Below, piece by piece: positions 16,154-24,599 of a DNA stretch of 64,000 bases. Both the position numbers and the translations under genes were made by a program. The notes below the pieces were generated by a model. It worked only from the letters and a program-made list of their open reading frames with translations, was not told the origin of the DNA and ran no database searches. The stretch lies in the NCBI GenBank assembly GCA_001298575.1, contig LJCV01000221.1, forward strand, positions 1-64,000, written 5' to 3'. Every line of letters starts with the position of its first letter. Position 1 is the stretch's first letter. The DNA comes from Actinobacteria bacterium OK074. GTDB taxonomy: Bacteria; Actinomycetota; Actinomycetes; Streptomycetales; Streptomycetaceae.

Positions 16154-18529
16154 ATGCTTCAGGCCACACCGCTCACCGACGGATGGATCCTGCGGCACGA
16201 CGGGGGCGAACTCCCGGCCGCCGTACCCGGATGCGTGCACACCGACCTGCTGGCGGCGGGGGTGATCCCCGACCCCTTCCTCGGGCGGAACGAGACCGGG
16301 GTGGAGTGGGTCGCACACCGCGAGTGGACCTACGAACGCGACCTGAACGCCACGGCCGCGCACGAGCGGACCGACCTTGTCCTCGACGGGCTCGACACCG
16401 TCGCGGAGATCCTGCTCGACGGCCGACTCCTGGGCCGGGTACGGAACATGCACCGCTCCCACCGCTTCGACGTGACGGGGCTGCACGGCCGCCTGACCGT
16501 CCGGTTCGCCTCCGCCTACACCGCCGCCGAGGAGGTGCACGACCTGGTCGGCGAGCGGCCCGCCGCCTACCCGGAGCCCTACCCGTATCTGCGCAAGATG
16601 GCCTGCTCCTTCGGCTGGGACTGGGGGCCGACCCTGGTGACCGCCGGGATCTGGCGGCCGGTCCGGCTCGAACACTGGTCGACGGCCCGGATCGCCCGGG
16701 TGCGCCCGCTCGTGCGCGTCCAACAGGGCGTCGGCGTCGTCGAGTTGCACGTCGACGTCGAACGGACCCGGATCGAGGCGGAGTTGTCCGTGACGGCGAC
16801 CGTGGACGGGATCCGCGCACACACCCAGGTCGACGGCGCCGGCGCGGTCGTACGCCTCGAAGTGCCGGATCCGGAGGTGTGGTGGCCGCGCGGGTACGGT
16901 GAACATCCGTTGTACGACGTCGAGTTGACGCTCCGTCAGAATGGCGAGCCGCTCGACCGGTGGCACCGCCGGATCGGCTTCCGGAATGTCGCGCTGGACA
17001 CCTCCGCCGACGCGCACGGCACCGGGTTCGCCCTCGTCGTCAACGGGGAGCGGCTGTTCGCGCGCGGGGTCAACTGGATCCCGGACGACGTGTTCCCGTC
17101 CCGGGTCACCCGCGCCCGCTACCGGGAACGGCTCGCGCAGGCGGCCGGGGCGGGCGTGGACCTGGTGCGGGTCTGGGGCGGCGGGATCTACGAGAGCGAG
17201 GACTTCTACGACGCCTGCGACGAGTTGGGGCTCATGGTCTGGCAGGACTTCCCGTTCGCGTGCGCGGCCTACCCGGAGGAACAGCCGCTGCGGGGCGAGG
17301 TGGAGGCGGAGGCCCGGGAGAACGTCGTCCGGCTGATGCCGCACCCCTCGCTGGTGCTGTGGAACGGCAACAACGAGAACCTGTGGGGCTTCCGGGACTG
17401 GGGCTGGGAGGAACGGCTTGCCGGGGACTCCTGGGGCGAGGGGTACTACCTGGGCGTACTGCCGCGCGTGGTGGCCGAGTTGGACCCGACGCGGCCGTAC
17501 ACGGCGGGCAGTCCGTGGTCCGGTTCCTGGGAGCACCACCCGAACGACCCGGCGCACGGCACCCACCACTCCTGGGAGGTGTGGAACCGGACCGACTACG
17601 CCGACTACCGGCGCCAAGTGCCGCGTTTCGTCGCCGAGTTCGGCTGGCAGGCACCGCCCGCGTACGCCACGCTGCGGCGCGCCCTGCCCGGGGAGGAACT
17701 CGCGTCCGACTCCCCCGGCATGCTGCACCACCAGAAGGCGGACGACGGCAACGGCAAGCTGGAGCGCGGACTCGCGCGCCATTTCTCGCTGCCCGAGGGG
17801 GACTTCGACCGGTGGCACTACCTCACCCAGGTCAACCAGGCGCGTGCGGTGGCCGCCGGGATCGAACACTGGCGGTCGCACTGGCCGGTGTGCGCGGGCA
17901 CGGTCGTCTGGCAGCTCAACGACTGCTGGCCGGTGACCTCTTGGGCGGCGATCGACGGCGACGGGCGCCCCAAACCGCTCTACCACGAGCTGCGCCGCCT
18001 GTACGCGGACCGGCTGCTGACGCTCCAACACCGGGACGGGAGGCTGGTGTTGGCGGCCGTCAACCAGTCGGCCGAGCCGTGGACGGGGCCGGTGACCCTG
18101 CGCCGGATGTCGGTCGCGGGTGACGTCCTCGGCGCGGCGAGCCTGGCGTTCACGGCCGCGCCCCGGGCCGTGGCCACCGTCCGGGTCCCGGCGGAGATGG
18201 AGCCCACCGGCCCGAAGGAGTTCCTGGTGGCCGACACGGGCGGGACCACCCCCCGGCGCGCCCTCCACTTCCCCGCCCCCGACCGCGAAATCCCCTACGT
18301 CCGGCCGGAGTTCGAGGTGACCGTGGCGCCGGGTGCCGTCACCGTGGCGGCCCGTACCCTCGTCCGGGATCTGCTGTTGCAGGCCGACCGGCTGCACCCG
18401 GACGCGGCGGCCGACCGGGGGCTGGTCACCCTGCTTCCCGGGGAAGAGGTCACCATCGCCGTCCACGGCTGGCAGACTCCCGATGCCGCCCTCGCCCGCG
18501 CGGCCCTGTACTGCGTGGAGCCCACCTGA
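16154..18529 (+). CDS. Beta-mannosidase, glycoside hydrolase family 2
   Basis: A 791-residue cytoplasmic enzyme (no signal peptide) predicted to hydrolyse terminal beta-mannose from mannooligosaccharides entering through the adjacent ABC system. The jelly-roll sugar-binding domain is at about residues 1-170 (GWILRHDGG, VPGCVHTDLL), an immunoglobulin-like domain at 170-270, and the (beta/alpha)8 barrel at 270-580. The acid/base Glu is in LWNGNNENLWGF and the nucleophile Glu in RFVAEFGWQAPP; the sequence SFGWDWGPTLV is characteristic of beta-mannosidases rather than beta-galactosidases. AGGGAG lies 5 nt before the ATG. The stop shares one base with the LacI start (TGATG), so the regulator is translated with the enzyme. 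Confidence 0.92.
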   Translation: MLQATPLTDGWILRHDGGELPAAVPGCVHTDLLAAGVIPDPFLGRNETGVEWVAHREWTYERDLNATAAHERTDLVLDGLDTVAEILLDGRLLGRVRNMHRSHRFDVTGLHGRLTVRFASAYTAAEEVHDLVGERPAAYPEPYPYLRKMACSFGWDWGPTLVTAGIWRPVRLEHWSTARIARVRPLVRVQQGVGVVELHVDVERTRIEAELSVTATVDGIRAHTQVDGAGAVVRLEVPDPEVWWPRGYGEHPLYDVELTLRQNGEPLDRWHRRIGFRNVALDTSADAHGTGFALVVNGERLFARGVNWIPDDVFPSRVTRARYRERLAQAAGAGVDLVRVWGGGIYESEDFYDACDELGLMVWQDFPFACAAYPEEQPLRGEVEAEARENVVRLMPHPSLVLWNGNNENLWGFRDWGWEERLAGDSWGEGYYLGVLPRVVAELDPTRPYTAGSPWSGSWEHHPNDPAHGTHHSWEVWNRTDYADYRRQVPRFVAEFGWQAPPAYATLRRALPGEELASDSPGMLHHQKADDGNGKLERGLARHFSLPEGDFDRWHYLTQVNQARAVAAGIEHWRSHWPVCAGTVVWQLNDCWPVTSWAAIDGDGRPKPLYHELRRLYADRLLTLQHRDGRLVLAAVNQSAEPWTGPVTLRRMSVAGDVLGAASLAFTAAPRAVATVRVPAEMEPTGPKEFLVADTGGTTPRRALHFPAPDREIPYVRPEFEVTVAPGAVTVAARTLVRDLLLQADRLHPDAAADRGLVTLLPGEEVTIAVHGWQTPDAALARAALYCVEPT

Positions 18530-19629
18530 TGGACGCACCCCGAGACATCCCCCGAGACATCCCGCAGGACACGCCCCCAGACGTATCCCGAGACCCGTCC
18601 CGGGACACCGCCCGGATCACGATCAAGGACGTCGCCGCGCGCGCTGGTGTGTCCAAGGGCGCGGTGTCGCTGGCGTTCAACCACAAGCCGGGGCTCGCGG
18701 AGGCGACCCGGGACCGGATCTTCGCGGCGGCGCGGGAGCTGGGGTGGGCGCCGAACCTCACCGCCCGGTCGCTGTCGAGTTCGCGGGTGGACGTGGTGGG
18801 GCTGGCGATCTGCCGGCCGGCCCGGATGCTGGGCCTGGAGCCGTTCTACATGGAGTTCGTCTCGGGCGTGGAGGGCGTGCTGACCGAGCACTCGTGCTCG
18901 CTGCTGCTGCGGCTGCTGCGCTCCCCGGACGAGGAGGTCGCGCTCCTGGAGTCCTGGTGGCGGGCGCGGCAGACCCGTGGCTCGATCCTGGTCGACTTCC
19001 GCGCGGACGACCCCCGGGTGGAGGCGGCCGGGCGGCTCGGCATGCCGGTGGTCGCCGTCGGGCACCCGTCGCTGACCGGCGGCCTGACCTCGGTGTGGAC
19101 CGACGACGCCGCCGCTGTCACCGACGCCGTGCGCTATCTCGCCGCGCTCGGGCACCGGCGGATCGCCCGGGTCGGGGGCGCGGCGGCCCTCGGGCACACC
19201 ACGATCCGCACGGCCGCGTTCGACGAGGCGGCGCGCGGCCTCGGCCTGGCCGGGGCCTGGCAGGTGGCGACCGACTACTCCGGGGACGCGGGCGCGCGGG
19301 CCACCCGGTCGCTGCTGAGCGCCGCGCCGCCGGACCGGCCGACCGCGATCGTCTACGACAACGACATCATGGCGGTGGCCGGTCTGTCGGTCGCCGCCGA
19401 GATGGGGCTCAGGGTCCCGGCCGACGTGTCACTGCTCGCCTGGGACGACTCCCAGCTGTGCCGGCTGACCCATCCGACGCTCTCCGCGATGAGCCATGAC
19501 GTGCACGGATTCGGCGCGGAGGTGGCCCGGACGCTGTTCGGGGTGATCACCGGGGAGGGCCCGGGATCACACCCCGTGCCCACGCCCGTACTGACCCCGC
19601 GCGGGTCGACGGCACCCCCGGCCATGTGA
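18529..19629 (+). CDS. LacI-family transcriptional regulator of the beta-mannoside locus
   Basis: A 366-residue repressor-type protein. The helix-turn-helix and hinge lie at about residues 27-80 (ITIKDVAARAGVSKGAVSLA and the LacI-typical ARSLSS segment), followed by a periplasmic-binding-protein-like effector domain (VWTDDAAAVTDAVRYLAALGHRRI in part; AIVYDNDIMAVAGLSVAAEMG in part). The DNA-binding domain is preceded by an unusual tail of about 26 residues made of degenerate D-x-P-R-D repeats. Translation is coupled to the beta-mannosidase. It most likely controls the enzyme, itself and the divergent transporter through the palindrome at 16062, released by a mannoside; all of that is inferred from context. 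Confidence 0.9.
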   Translation: MDAPRDIPRDIPQDTPPDVSRDPSRDTARITIKDVAARAGVSKGAVSLAFNHKPGLAEATRDRIFAAARELGWAPNLTARSLSSSRVDVVGLAICRPARMLGLEPFYMEFVSGVEGVLTEHSCSLLLRLLRSPDEEVALLESWWRARQTRGSILVDFRADDPRVEAAGRLGMPVVAVGHPSLTGGLTSVWTDDAAAVTDAVRYLAALGHRRIARVGGAAALGHTTIRTAAFDEAARGLGLAGAWQVATDYSGDAGARATRSLLSAAPPDRPTAIVYDNDIMAVAGLSVAAEMGLRVPADVSLLAWDDSQLCRLTHPTLSAMSHDVHGFGAEVARTLFGVITGEGPGSHPVPTPVLTPRGSTAPPAM

Positions 19630-19701
19630 CACCCTTACCGCCGGTAACACCCCCTCGATGTGACGTTCGACGCCAGGGCCCCAAGGACTGGGCAGTATGG
19701 T

Positions 19702-19713
19702 TACTCGTAAGTA
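19702..19713. promoter_or_regulatory. Candidate operator palindrome upstream of fatty-acid oxidation genes
   Basis: TACT-CGTA-AGTA forms an inverted repeat in the AT-richer stretch GGTTACTCGTAAGTAGC, 73 bp before the thiolase start. A TetR-like regulator of beta-oxidation could bind it, but no such gene is adjacent. It may equally be a chance match. Confidence 0.35.
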
Positions 19714-19786
19714 GCATGGGGGTGAGCGCGCGCTCAGTCGAGTGCCCCCGCAGCAGTGCCGTCCCGCACCTGGAGGAGAGCCAATC

Positions 19787-21001
19787 GTGCCTCGTACCGT
19801 CAAGGAAGTCGTCTTCGTCGACGGCGTCCGCACCCCGTTCGGCAAGGCGGGCCCGAAGGGCATCTACCACGAGACCCGCGCCGACGACCTCGTCGTGAAG
19901 GCCATCCGGGAGCTGCTGCGCCGCAACCCGGGCCTCGACCCGAAGCGGATCGACGAGGTCGCCATCGCCGCGACCACGCAGATCGGCGACCAGGGCCTGA
20001 CCATCGGCCGCACCGCGGGCATCCTCGCCGGGCTGCCGGTGTCCGTGCCCGGCTACTCGATCGACCGCATGTGCGCGGGCGCGCTGACCGCGGTGACGAC
20101 CACCGCCGGTTCGATCGCGTTCGGCGCCTACGACGCCGTCATCGCCGGTGGCGTGGAGCACATGGGCCGCCACCCGATGGGCGAGGGCGTCGACCCCAAC
20201 CCCCGGTTCGTGTCCGAGAAGCTGGTCGACGAGTCCGCCCTGTTCATGGGCATGACCGCCGAGAACCTGCACGACCGGTACCCGACGATCACCAAGCAGC
20301 GCGCCGACGCCTACGCCGTGCGCTCGCAGGAGAAGGCCGCCAAGGCGTACGCCAACGGCCAGATCCAGGCGGACCTGGTGCCGATCTCCGTCCGCCGCAC
20401 GAACGCGGAGGCGGGCGAGACGGGCTGGGGCCTGGTCACCGCCGACGAGCCGATGCGCCCGGGGACGACGCTGGAGAACCTCGCCGGTCTCAAGACGCCG
20501 TTCCGCGTGCACGGCCGGGTCACCGCGGGCAACGCGGCCGGTCTCAACGACGGCGCCACCGCGTCGATCATCGCGAGCGAGGACTTCGCCCGCGAACACG
20601 GCCTGCCCGTCAAGATGCGCCTGGTCTCGTACGCCTTCGCGGGCGTCGAGCCGGAGGTCATGGGCTACGGCCCGATCCCGGCCACCGAGAAGGCGCTGGC
20701 CCAGGCGGGTCTGTCCATCGACGACATCGGCCTGTTCGAGATCAACGAGGCGTTCGCCGTCCAGGTGCTCGCCTTCCTGGAGCACTACGGCATCGCGGAC
20801 GACGACACGCGCGTCAACCAGTACGGCGGCGCCATCGCGTTCGGGCACCCGCTGGCCTCCTCCGGTGTCCGCCTGATGACGCAGCTGGCCCGCCAGTTCG
20901 AGGAGCAGCCGCAGGTCCGTTACGGCGTGACCACCATGTGCGTCGGCTTCGGCATGGGCGCGACGGTCATCTGGGAGAACCCCCACTGGGAGGGCAAGTG
21001 A
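19787..21001 (+). CDS. fadA: Acetyl-CoA C-acyltransferase (3-ketoacyl-CoA thiolase)
   Basis: A 404-residue thiolase that cleaves 3-ketoacyl-CoA with CoA to acetyl-CoA plus a shortened acyl-CoA. The acyl-accepting Cys-96 is in SIDRMCAGALTAV, the His in IAFGHPLASSG and the second catalytic Cys in TTMCVGFGMG; the loop NEAFAVQVLAF carries the conserved Asn-Glu. Length is typical. GTG start with GGAGGAG 8 nt upstream. The stop overlaps the fadB GTG by 4 nt (GTGA), so the subunits of this beta-oxidation complex are made in step. Confidence 0.93.
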   Translation: MPRTVKEVVFVDGVRTPFGKAGPKGIYHETRADDLVVKAIRELLRRNPGLDPKRIDEVAIAATTQIGDQGLTIGRTAGILAGLPVSVPGYSIDRMCAGALTAVTTTAGSIAFGAYDAVIAGGVEHMGRHPMGEGVDPNPRFVSEKLVDESALFMGMTAENLHDRYPTITKQRADAYAVRSQEKAAKAYANGQIQADLVPISVRRTNAEAGETGWGLVTADEPMRPGTTLENLAGLKTPFRVHGRVTAGNAAGLNDGATASIIASEDFAREHGLPVKMRLVSYAFAGVEPEVMGYGPIPATEKALAQAGLSIDDIGLFEINEAFAVQVLAFLEHYGIADDDTRVNQYGGAIAFGHPLASSGVRLMTQLARQFEEQPQVRYGVTTMCVGFGMGATVIWENPHWEGK

Positions 21002-23127
21002 GCACCACCGCCGAGCTTTTGAAGAATGCCGCGGAACTGTTCCCGGACGAGGTCGTCACCCAGGCGCACGTACGCCACTTCGAACTCCCCGCCGGTGCGG
21101 GCCGGTTCGCGCTCATCACGCTGGACAACGGCCTGGACCACACCAAGCCGACCACCTTCGGCCCGGCCTCGCTCGCGCGCCTGGACGCCGCGATCGACCA
21201 GGTGGAGAAGGAGGCTTCGGCCGGGGAGATCGTCGGCGTCGGCGTCACCGGCAAGCCGTTCATCTTCGCGGTGGGCGCCGACCTCAAGGGCGTCGAACTG
21301 CTCAAGGAGCACGAGCACGCGCTGGCCATCGGCAAGGGCGGCCACGAGGTCTTCAAGCGCCTCGCGGCCCTCGCCGTCCCGACCTTCGCGTACTACAACG
21401 GCGCGGCCATGGGCGGCGGCGTCGAGGTCGGCCTGCACTGCGAGTACCGTACGGTCTCGCGGGCGATCCCCGCGTTCTCGCTGCCCGAGGTGTTCCTGGG
21501 CCTGGTACCGGGCTGGGGCGGCTGCACGCTGCTGCCGAACCTGATCGGCGCCGAGAAGGCCGTCTCGGTGATCGTCGAGAACAGCCTGAACCAGAACAAG
21601 CAGCTCAAGGCCCAGCAGGTCTTCGACCTGGGCATCGCCGACGCGATCTTCGAGGGCGCCGACTTCCTGGAGCAGTCCCTGTTGTGGACCGCGCAGGTCC
21701 TCAAGGGCGACGTCGAGGTCGAGCGTCCGGTCGTCGACCGCGGCGAGGCGTGGGACCAGGCCGTCGCCAAGGGCCGGTTCGTCGCGGACAGCAAGGTGCA
21801 CGGGGCGGCCCCGGCCGCGTACCGCGCGCTGGACATCATCGCCGCGGCCAAGAACGGCGACCTCCAGCAGGGCTACGACGCCGAGGACCTGGCGCTCGCC
21901 GACCTGATCATGGGCGGTGAACTCCGCGCCGGCATCTACGCGTTCAACCTGGTGCAGAAGCGCGGCAAGCGGCCCGCGGGCGCCCCGGACCGGTCGCTGG
22001 CTCGTCCGGTCACCAAGGTCGGTGTGGTGGGCGCGGGCCTGATGGCCTCGCAGCTGGCGCTGCTGTTCCTGCGCCGCCTCGAAGTGCCGGTCGTGCTGAC
22101 CGACATCGACCAGGCGCGCGTCGACAAGGGCGTGAAGTACGTCCACGACGAGATCGACAAGCTGCTGCTGAAAGGCCGCGTCGACCAGGACAGGGCCAAC
22201 CGCCTCAAGGCGCTGGTCTCGGGTGTCCTGGACAAGGCGGAGGGCTTCGCGGACGCGGACTTCATCATCGAGGCCGTGTTCGAGGAGATCGGCGTCAAGC
22301 AGCAGGTGTTCGCGGAGGTCGAGGCGGTCGCCCCGGCGCACGCGATCCTCGCCACCAACACCTCCTCGCTGTCGGTGAGCGAGATGGCCTCGAAGCTCAA
22401 GAACCCCGAGCGGGTCGTCGGCTTCCACTTCTTCAACCCCGTAGCGATTCTGCCCCTGTTGGAGATCGTGCGCGGCGAGCAGACGGACGACGCCTCGCTC
22501 GCGACCGCGTTCGCCGTGGCCAAGAAGCTGAAGAAGACCGCCGTGTTGGTGAAGGACGCCCCGGCGTTCGTCGTCAACCGCATCCTGACGCGCTTCATGG
22601 GCGAGATCCAGAACGTCATCGACGAGGGCACCCCGGTCGACGTCGCGGAGAAGGCGGTCGAGCCGCTGGGCCTGCCGATGTCCCCGCTGGTCCTGCTGGA
22701 ACTGGTCGGCCCCGCGATCGGCCTGCACGTCTCGGAGACCCTCAACGCGGCCTTCCCGGACCGCTTCACGGTCTCCCCGAACCTCAAGGCGGTCGTCGAG
22801 GCGGGCAAGCGCGGCTTCTACGTCTACGACAGTGGGAAGCCCGAGCTGGACCCGGAGGTCGCCGCGCTGCTCAAGCAGGGCGACACCGTGCTGACCGAGG
22901 CGCAGGTGCGCGACCGGGTCCTGGACGCCGTCGCGCAGGAGATCGGCCTGATGCTCGACGAGGGTGTCGTCGCCGAGGCGCAGGACATCGACCTCTGCCT
23001 GCTCACCGGCGCGGGCTGGCCCTTCCACCTGGGCGGCGTGACGCCGTACCTGGACCGTGAGGGCGTGGCCGAGCGGGTCAACGGCAAGCGGTTCCTGGAG
23101 ACGGGTGTGGCTTCGGTGCCCGCGTAG
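20998..23127 (+). CDS. fadB: Fatty-acid oxidation multifunctional protein (enoyl-CoA hydratase / 3-hydroxyacyl-CoA dehydrogenase)
   Basis: A 709-residue fusion enzyme. Residues about 1-210 are a crotonase domain (VGVTGKPFIFAVGADLKG, GGGVEVGLHCEYR, SLPEVFLGLVPGWGG, the last with the expected catalytic Glu). A linker leads to the NAD-binding domain (VGVVGAGLMASQLALLF, about residue 340) and the C-terminal dehydrogenase domain (VVGFHFFNPVAILPLLE with the catalytic His). Together the two activities convert enoyl-CoA to 3-ketoacyl-CoA for the upstream thiolase. In the NAD motif the usual GxMGxGI is GLMASQL, as in other actinobacterial FadB proteins as far as I recall. GTG start overlaps the thiolase stop. 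A hairpin terminator follows. Confidence 0.93.
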   Translation: MSTTAELLKNAAELFPDEVVTQAHVRHFELPAGAGRFALITLDNGLDHTKPTTFGPASLARLDAAIDQVEKEASAGEIVGVGVTGKPFIFAVGADLKGVELLKEHEHALAIGKGGHEVFKRLAALAVPTFAYYNGAAMGGGVEVGLHCEYRTVSRAIPAFSLPEVFLGLVPGWGGCTLLPNLIGAEKAVSVIVENSLNQNKQLKAQQVFDLGIADAIFEGADFLEQSLLWTAQVLKGDVEVERPVVDRGEAWDQAVAKGRFVADSKVHGAAPAAYRALDIIAAAKNGDLQQGYDAEDLALADLIMGGELRAGIYAFNLVQKRGKRPAGAPDRSLARPVTKVGVVGAGLMASQLALLFLRRLEVPVVLTDIDQARVDKGVKYVHDEIDKLLLKGRVDQDRANRLKALVSGVLDKAEGFADADFIIEAVFEEIGVKQQVFAEVEAVAPAHAILATNTSSLSVSEMASKLKNPERVVGFHFFNPVAILPLLEIVRGEQTDDASLATAFAVAKKLKKTAVLVKDAPAFVVNRILTRFMGEIQNVIDEGTPVDVAEKAVEPLGLPMSPLVLLELVGPAIGLHVSETLNAAFPDRFTVSPNLKAVVEAGKRGFYVYDSGKPELDPEVAALLKQGDTVLTEAQVRDRVLDAVAQEIGLMLDEGVVAEAQDIDLCLLTGAGWPFHLGGVTPYLDREGVAERVNGKRFLETGVASVPA

Positions 23128-23148
23128 TCGCCGGACCGAGGTACGCGT

Positions 23149-23176
23149 GAGGGCCCCCGCCACGGCGGGGGCCCTC
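23149..23176 (+). terminator. Hairpin terminator after the fadA-fadB unit
   Basis: A perfect 12-13 bp stem, GAGGGCCCCCGCC / G(G)CGGGGGCCCTC with an ACG loop, starting 22 bp after the fadB stop. Confidence 0.85.
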
Positions 23177-23296
23177 TCCGTCTGCCCAGCCCGAAGCCCG
23201 TACGCGAAGCCCGTACCCGAGACGCCTGCCCAAGGCGCCTCTCCGGAGCGTGTGAGGCGTACAAGGATCACGGAAGAAACGGATAAAGCTTCGGCT

Positions 23297-23302
23297 TATA
23301 AT
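23297..23302 (+). promoter_or_regulatory. Consensus -10 hexamer (TATAAT)
   Basis: A perfect TATAAT in the short AT-rich stretch AAGCTTCGGCTTATAATG, rare in such GC-rich DNA, 105 bp before the next gene. No good -35 box is visible at the right distance (AAGAAA). Confidence 0.5.
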
Positions 23303-23406
23303 GTGTCAATCCTGGTCGCCGTATGGGGGAGGCCGTTCCGGGTTCACGTTCCGGATTTCACGTTCCGGGTCTCACCGGGAAAGCGGAAGGATGAGGACGG
23401 CACGAG

Positions 23407-24516
23407 ATGCGGGGAAAGGCGAAGAATTCGCAGCGCGCGCCCCAGAAGGCCGCGCCCGCGCCCAAGGCCCTCGCCCCGCTCGCGGGGAAGTGGCTCACGC
23501 GAGGCACCGACGGACGGCTGAGCGCGTTCGCCCTGTCCGGGAGGCAGTTGCTGCGCTGGACCGAGAACCGGCCCGGCGGCCCCGACTGGACGGGCCCGGA
23601 GTCCTTCGCCCTGCCGGCCGGTCTGGACCGGGTGACCGTCGCCCAGGGCGCCAACGGCTATCTGCACCTCCTCGGCCGCCGCACCCGCAAGCACAGTGAC
23701 GACCGGACGCTGCACGAGCTGATGTACTCGGTGCAGTACCAGTCGGGCCGGCCGCCCATGGAATGGCGGGTGATCGGCAACCCGTACAAGCACTTCGACA
23801 AGCGCCACCCCAAGATCGGGTTCCCGACCGGCGCCGTCGACGGCGCGGGCATCCTGCACGTCTTCGTCCGCAACGCCGGCCGCGGTCTGCACCTGCTGAC
23901 CGAGGACAAGGGCGGCAAGTGGAACCCCTGGGTGGACCTGCGCGGCAGCGCGCTGCACGAGGGCGTGACCGTCGGCGTCACCTCCAAGGGCCGCATCGGC
24001 GTGCTCGCCCCCTCCGACAAGCCCGCCCACCACTGGCAACAGGCCGTGCGGGGCGGCGAGTTCGAGCGCCTGGAGGACGTGCCGGTGAGCATGGTGCCGG
24101 GCAGCGGGGTGGGCCTGGAGACCTCCGAGGACCAGCTGACGTACTACGTCTCGGATGCCCGGTCCGGCGGCCTGATGGCGATCCGCCCGAACGGTTCCGT
24201 GGTCCCCATCGGCGGGGCCCCCGACCAGGGCGCCGCCCCCTGCGCGCTGCGCACGGACGTCGACGGCCAGGACTGCACGGTGATCGTCCACCGCGGCCTG
24301 GGCGGCAGCCCGGTCTTCGGCGCCTTCGTGACCAACGCGGAGGAGTGGGGCGTGGAGTGGGCCGAGATCGGCCAGCCCTGCGCGGGCGACCCGGCGGTGG
24401 CGCTGGACGGCAACGACCGCATCGTCCTTGCCCTGTTCGGCACCGACGGGGTACTGCGGCTGAGCCGGCAGTCGGCGGGCGAGGGCTTGGCGCTGGGGGC
24501 TTGGCAGGCGGTCTGA
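23407..24516 (+). CDS. Unidentified protein with beta-propeller-like repeats
   Basis: A 369-residue protein that I cannot assign to a characterised family. After a basic, Ala/Pro-rich N-terminus (RGKAKNSQRAPQKAAPAPKA) there is no clear signal peptide. The body is a series of about 50-residue units, each with a 'G-x-x-x-V-x-x-D-x-x-G-x-L/I-H/R-V-F/L' pattern (GANGYLHLLGRR, AGILHVFVRNAGRGLHLL, KGRIGVLAPS, DGNDRIVLALFGTDGVLRL), as in PLL-type lectin or sialidase-like propellers. It lies downstream of an isolated consensus promoter and converges on the nonulosonate polymer locus. A carbohydrate-related role is possible but unproven. Confidence 0.7.
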   Translation: MRGKAKNSQRAPQKAAPAPKALAPLAGKWLTRGTDGRLSAFALSGRQLLRWTENRPGGPDWTGPESFALPAGLDRVTVAQGANGYLHLLGRRTRKHSDDRTLHELMYSVQYQSGRPPMEWRVIGNPYKHFDKRHPKIGFPTGAVDGAGILHVFVRNAGRGLHLLTEDKGGKWNPWVDLRGSALHEGVTVGVTSKGRIGVLAPSDKPAHHWQQAVRGGEFERLEDVPVSMVPGSGVGLETSEDQLTYYVSDARSGGLMAIRPNGSVVPIGGAPDQGAAPCALRTDVDGQDCTVIVHRGLGGSPVFGAFVTNAEEWGVEWAEIGQPCAGDPAVALDGNDRIVLALFGTDGVLRLSRQSAGEGLALGAWQAV

Positions 24517-24563
24517 GCGACCGGCGGTCGGCTCTTGAGACCCAAGCTGCCAGAAGACCCCCG

Positions 24564-24599
24564 CCGTCAGATGTGCACCGACCGTCAGATGTGCACCGC
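24564..24599. repeat. 18-bp tandem duplication spanning a stop codon
   Basis: CCGTCAGATGTGCACCG occurs at 24564-24580 and again at 24582-24598, one base apart. On the minus strand each copy encodes the same ending (VHI-stop) of the polysialyltransferase-like gene, so the outer copy is downstream of the stop and silent. Confidence 0.85.

Noticed and set aside
16124..18538. 804-codon minus-strand open frame
   Set aside because: Exact antisense shadow of the beta-mannosidase gene, caused by high GC content.
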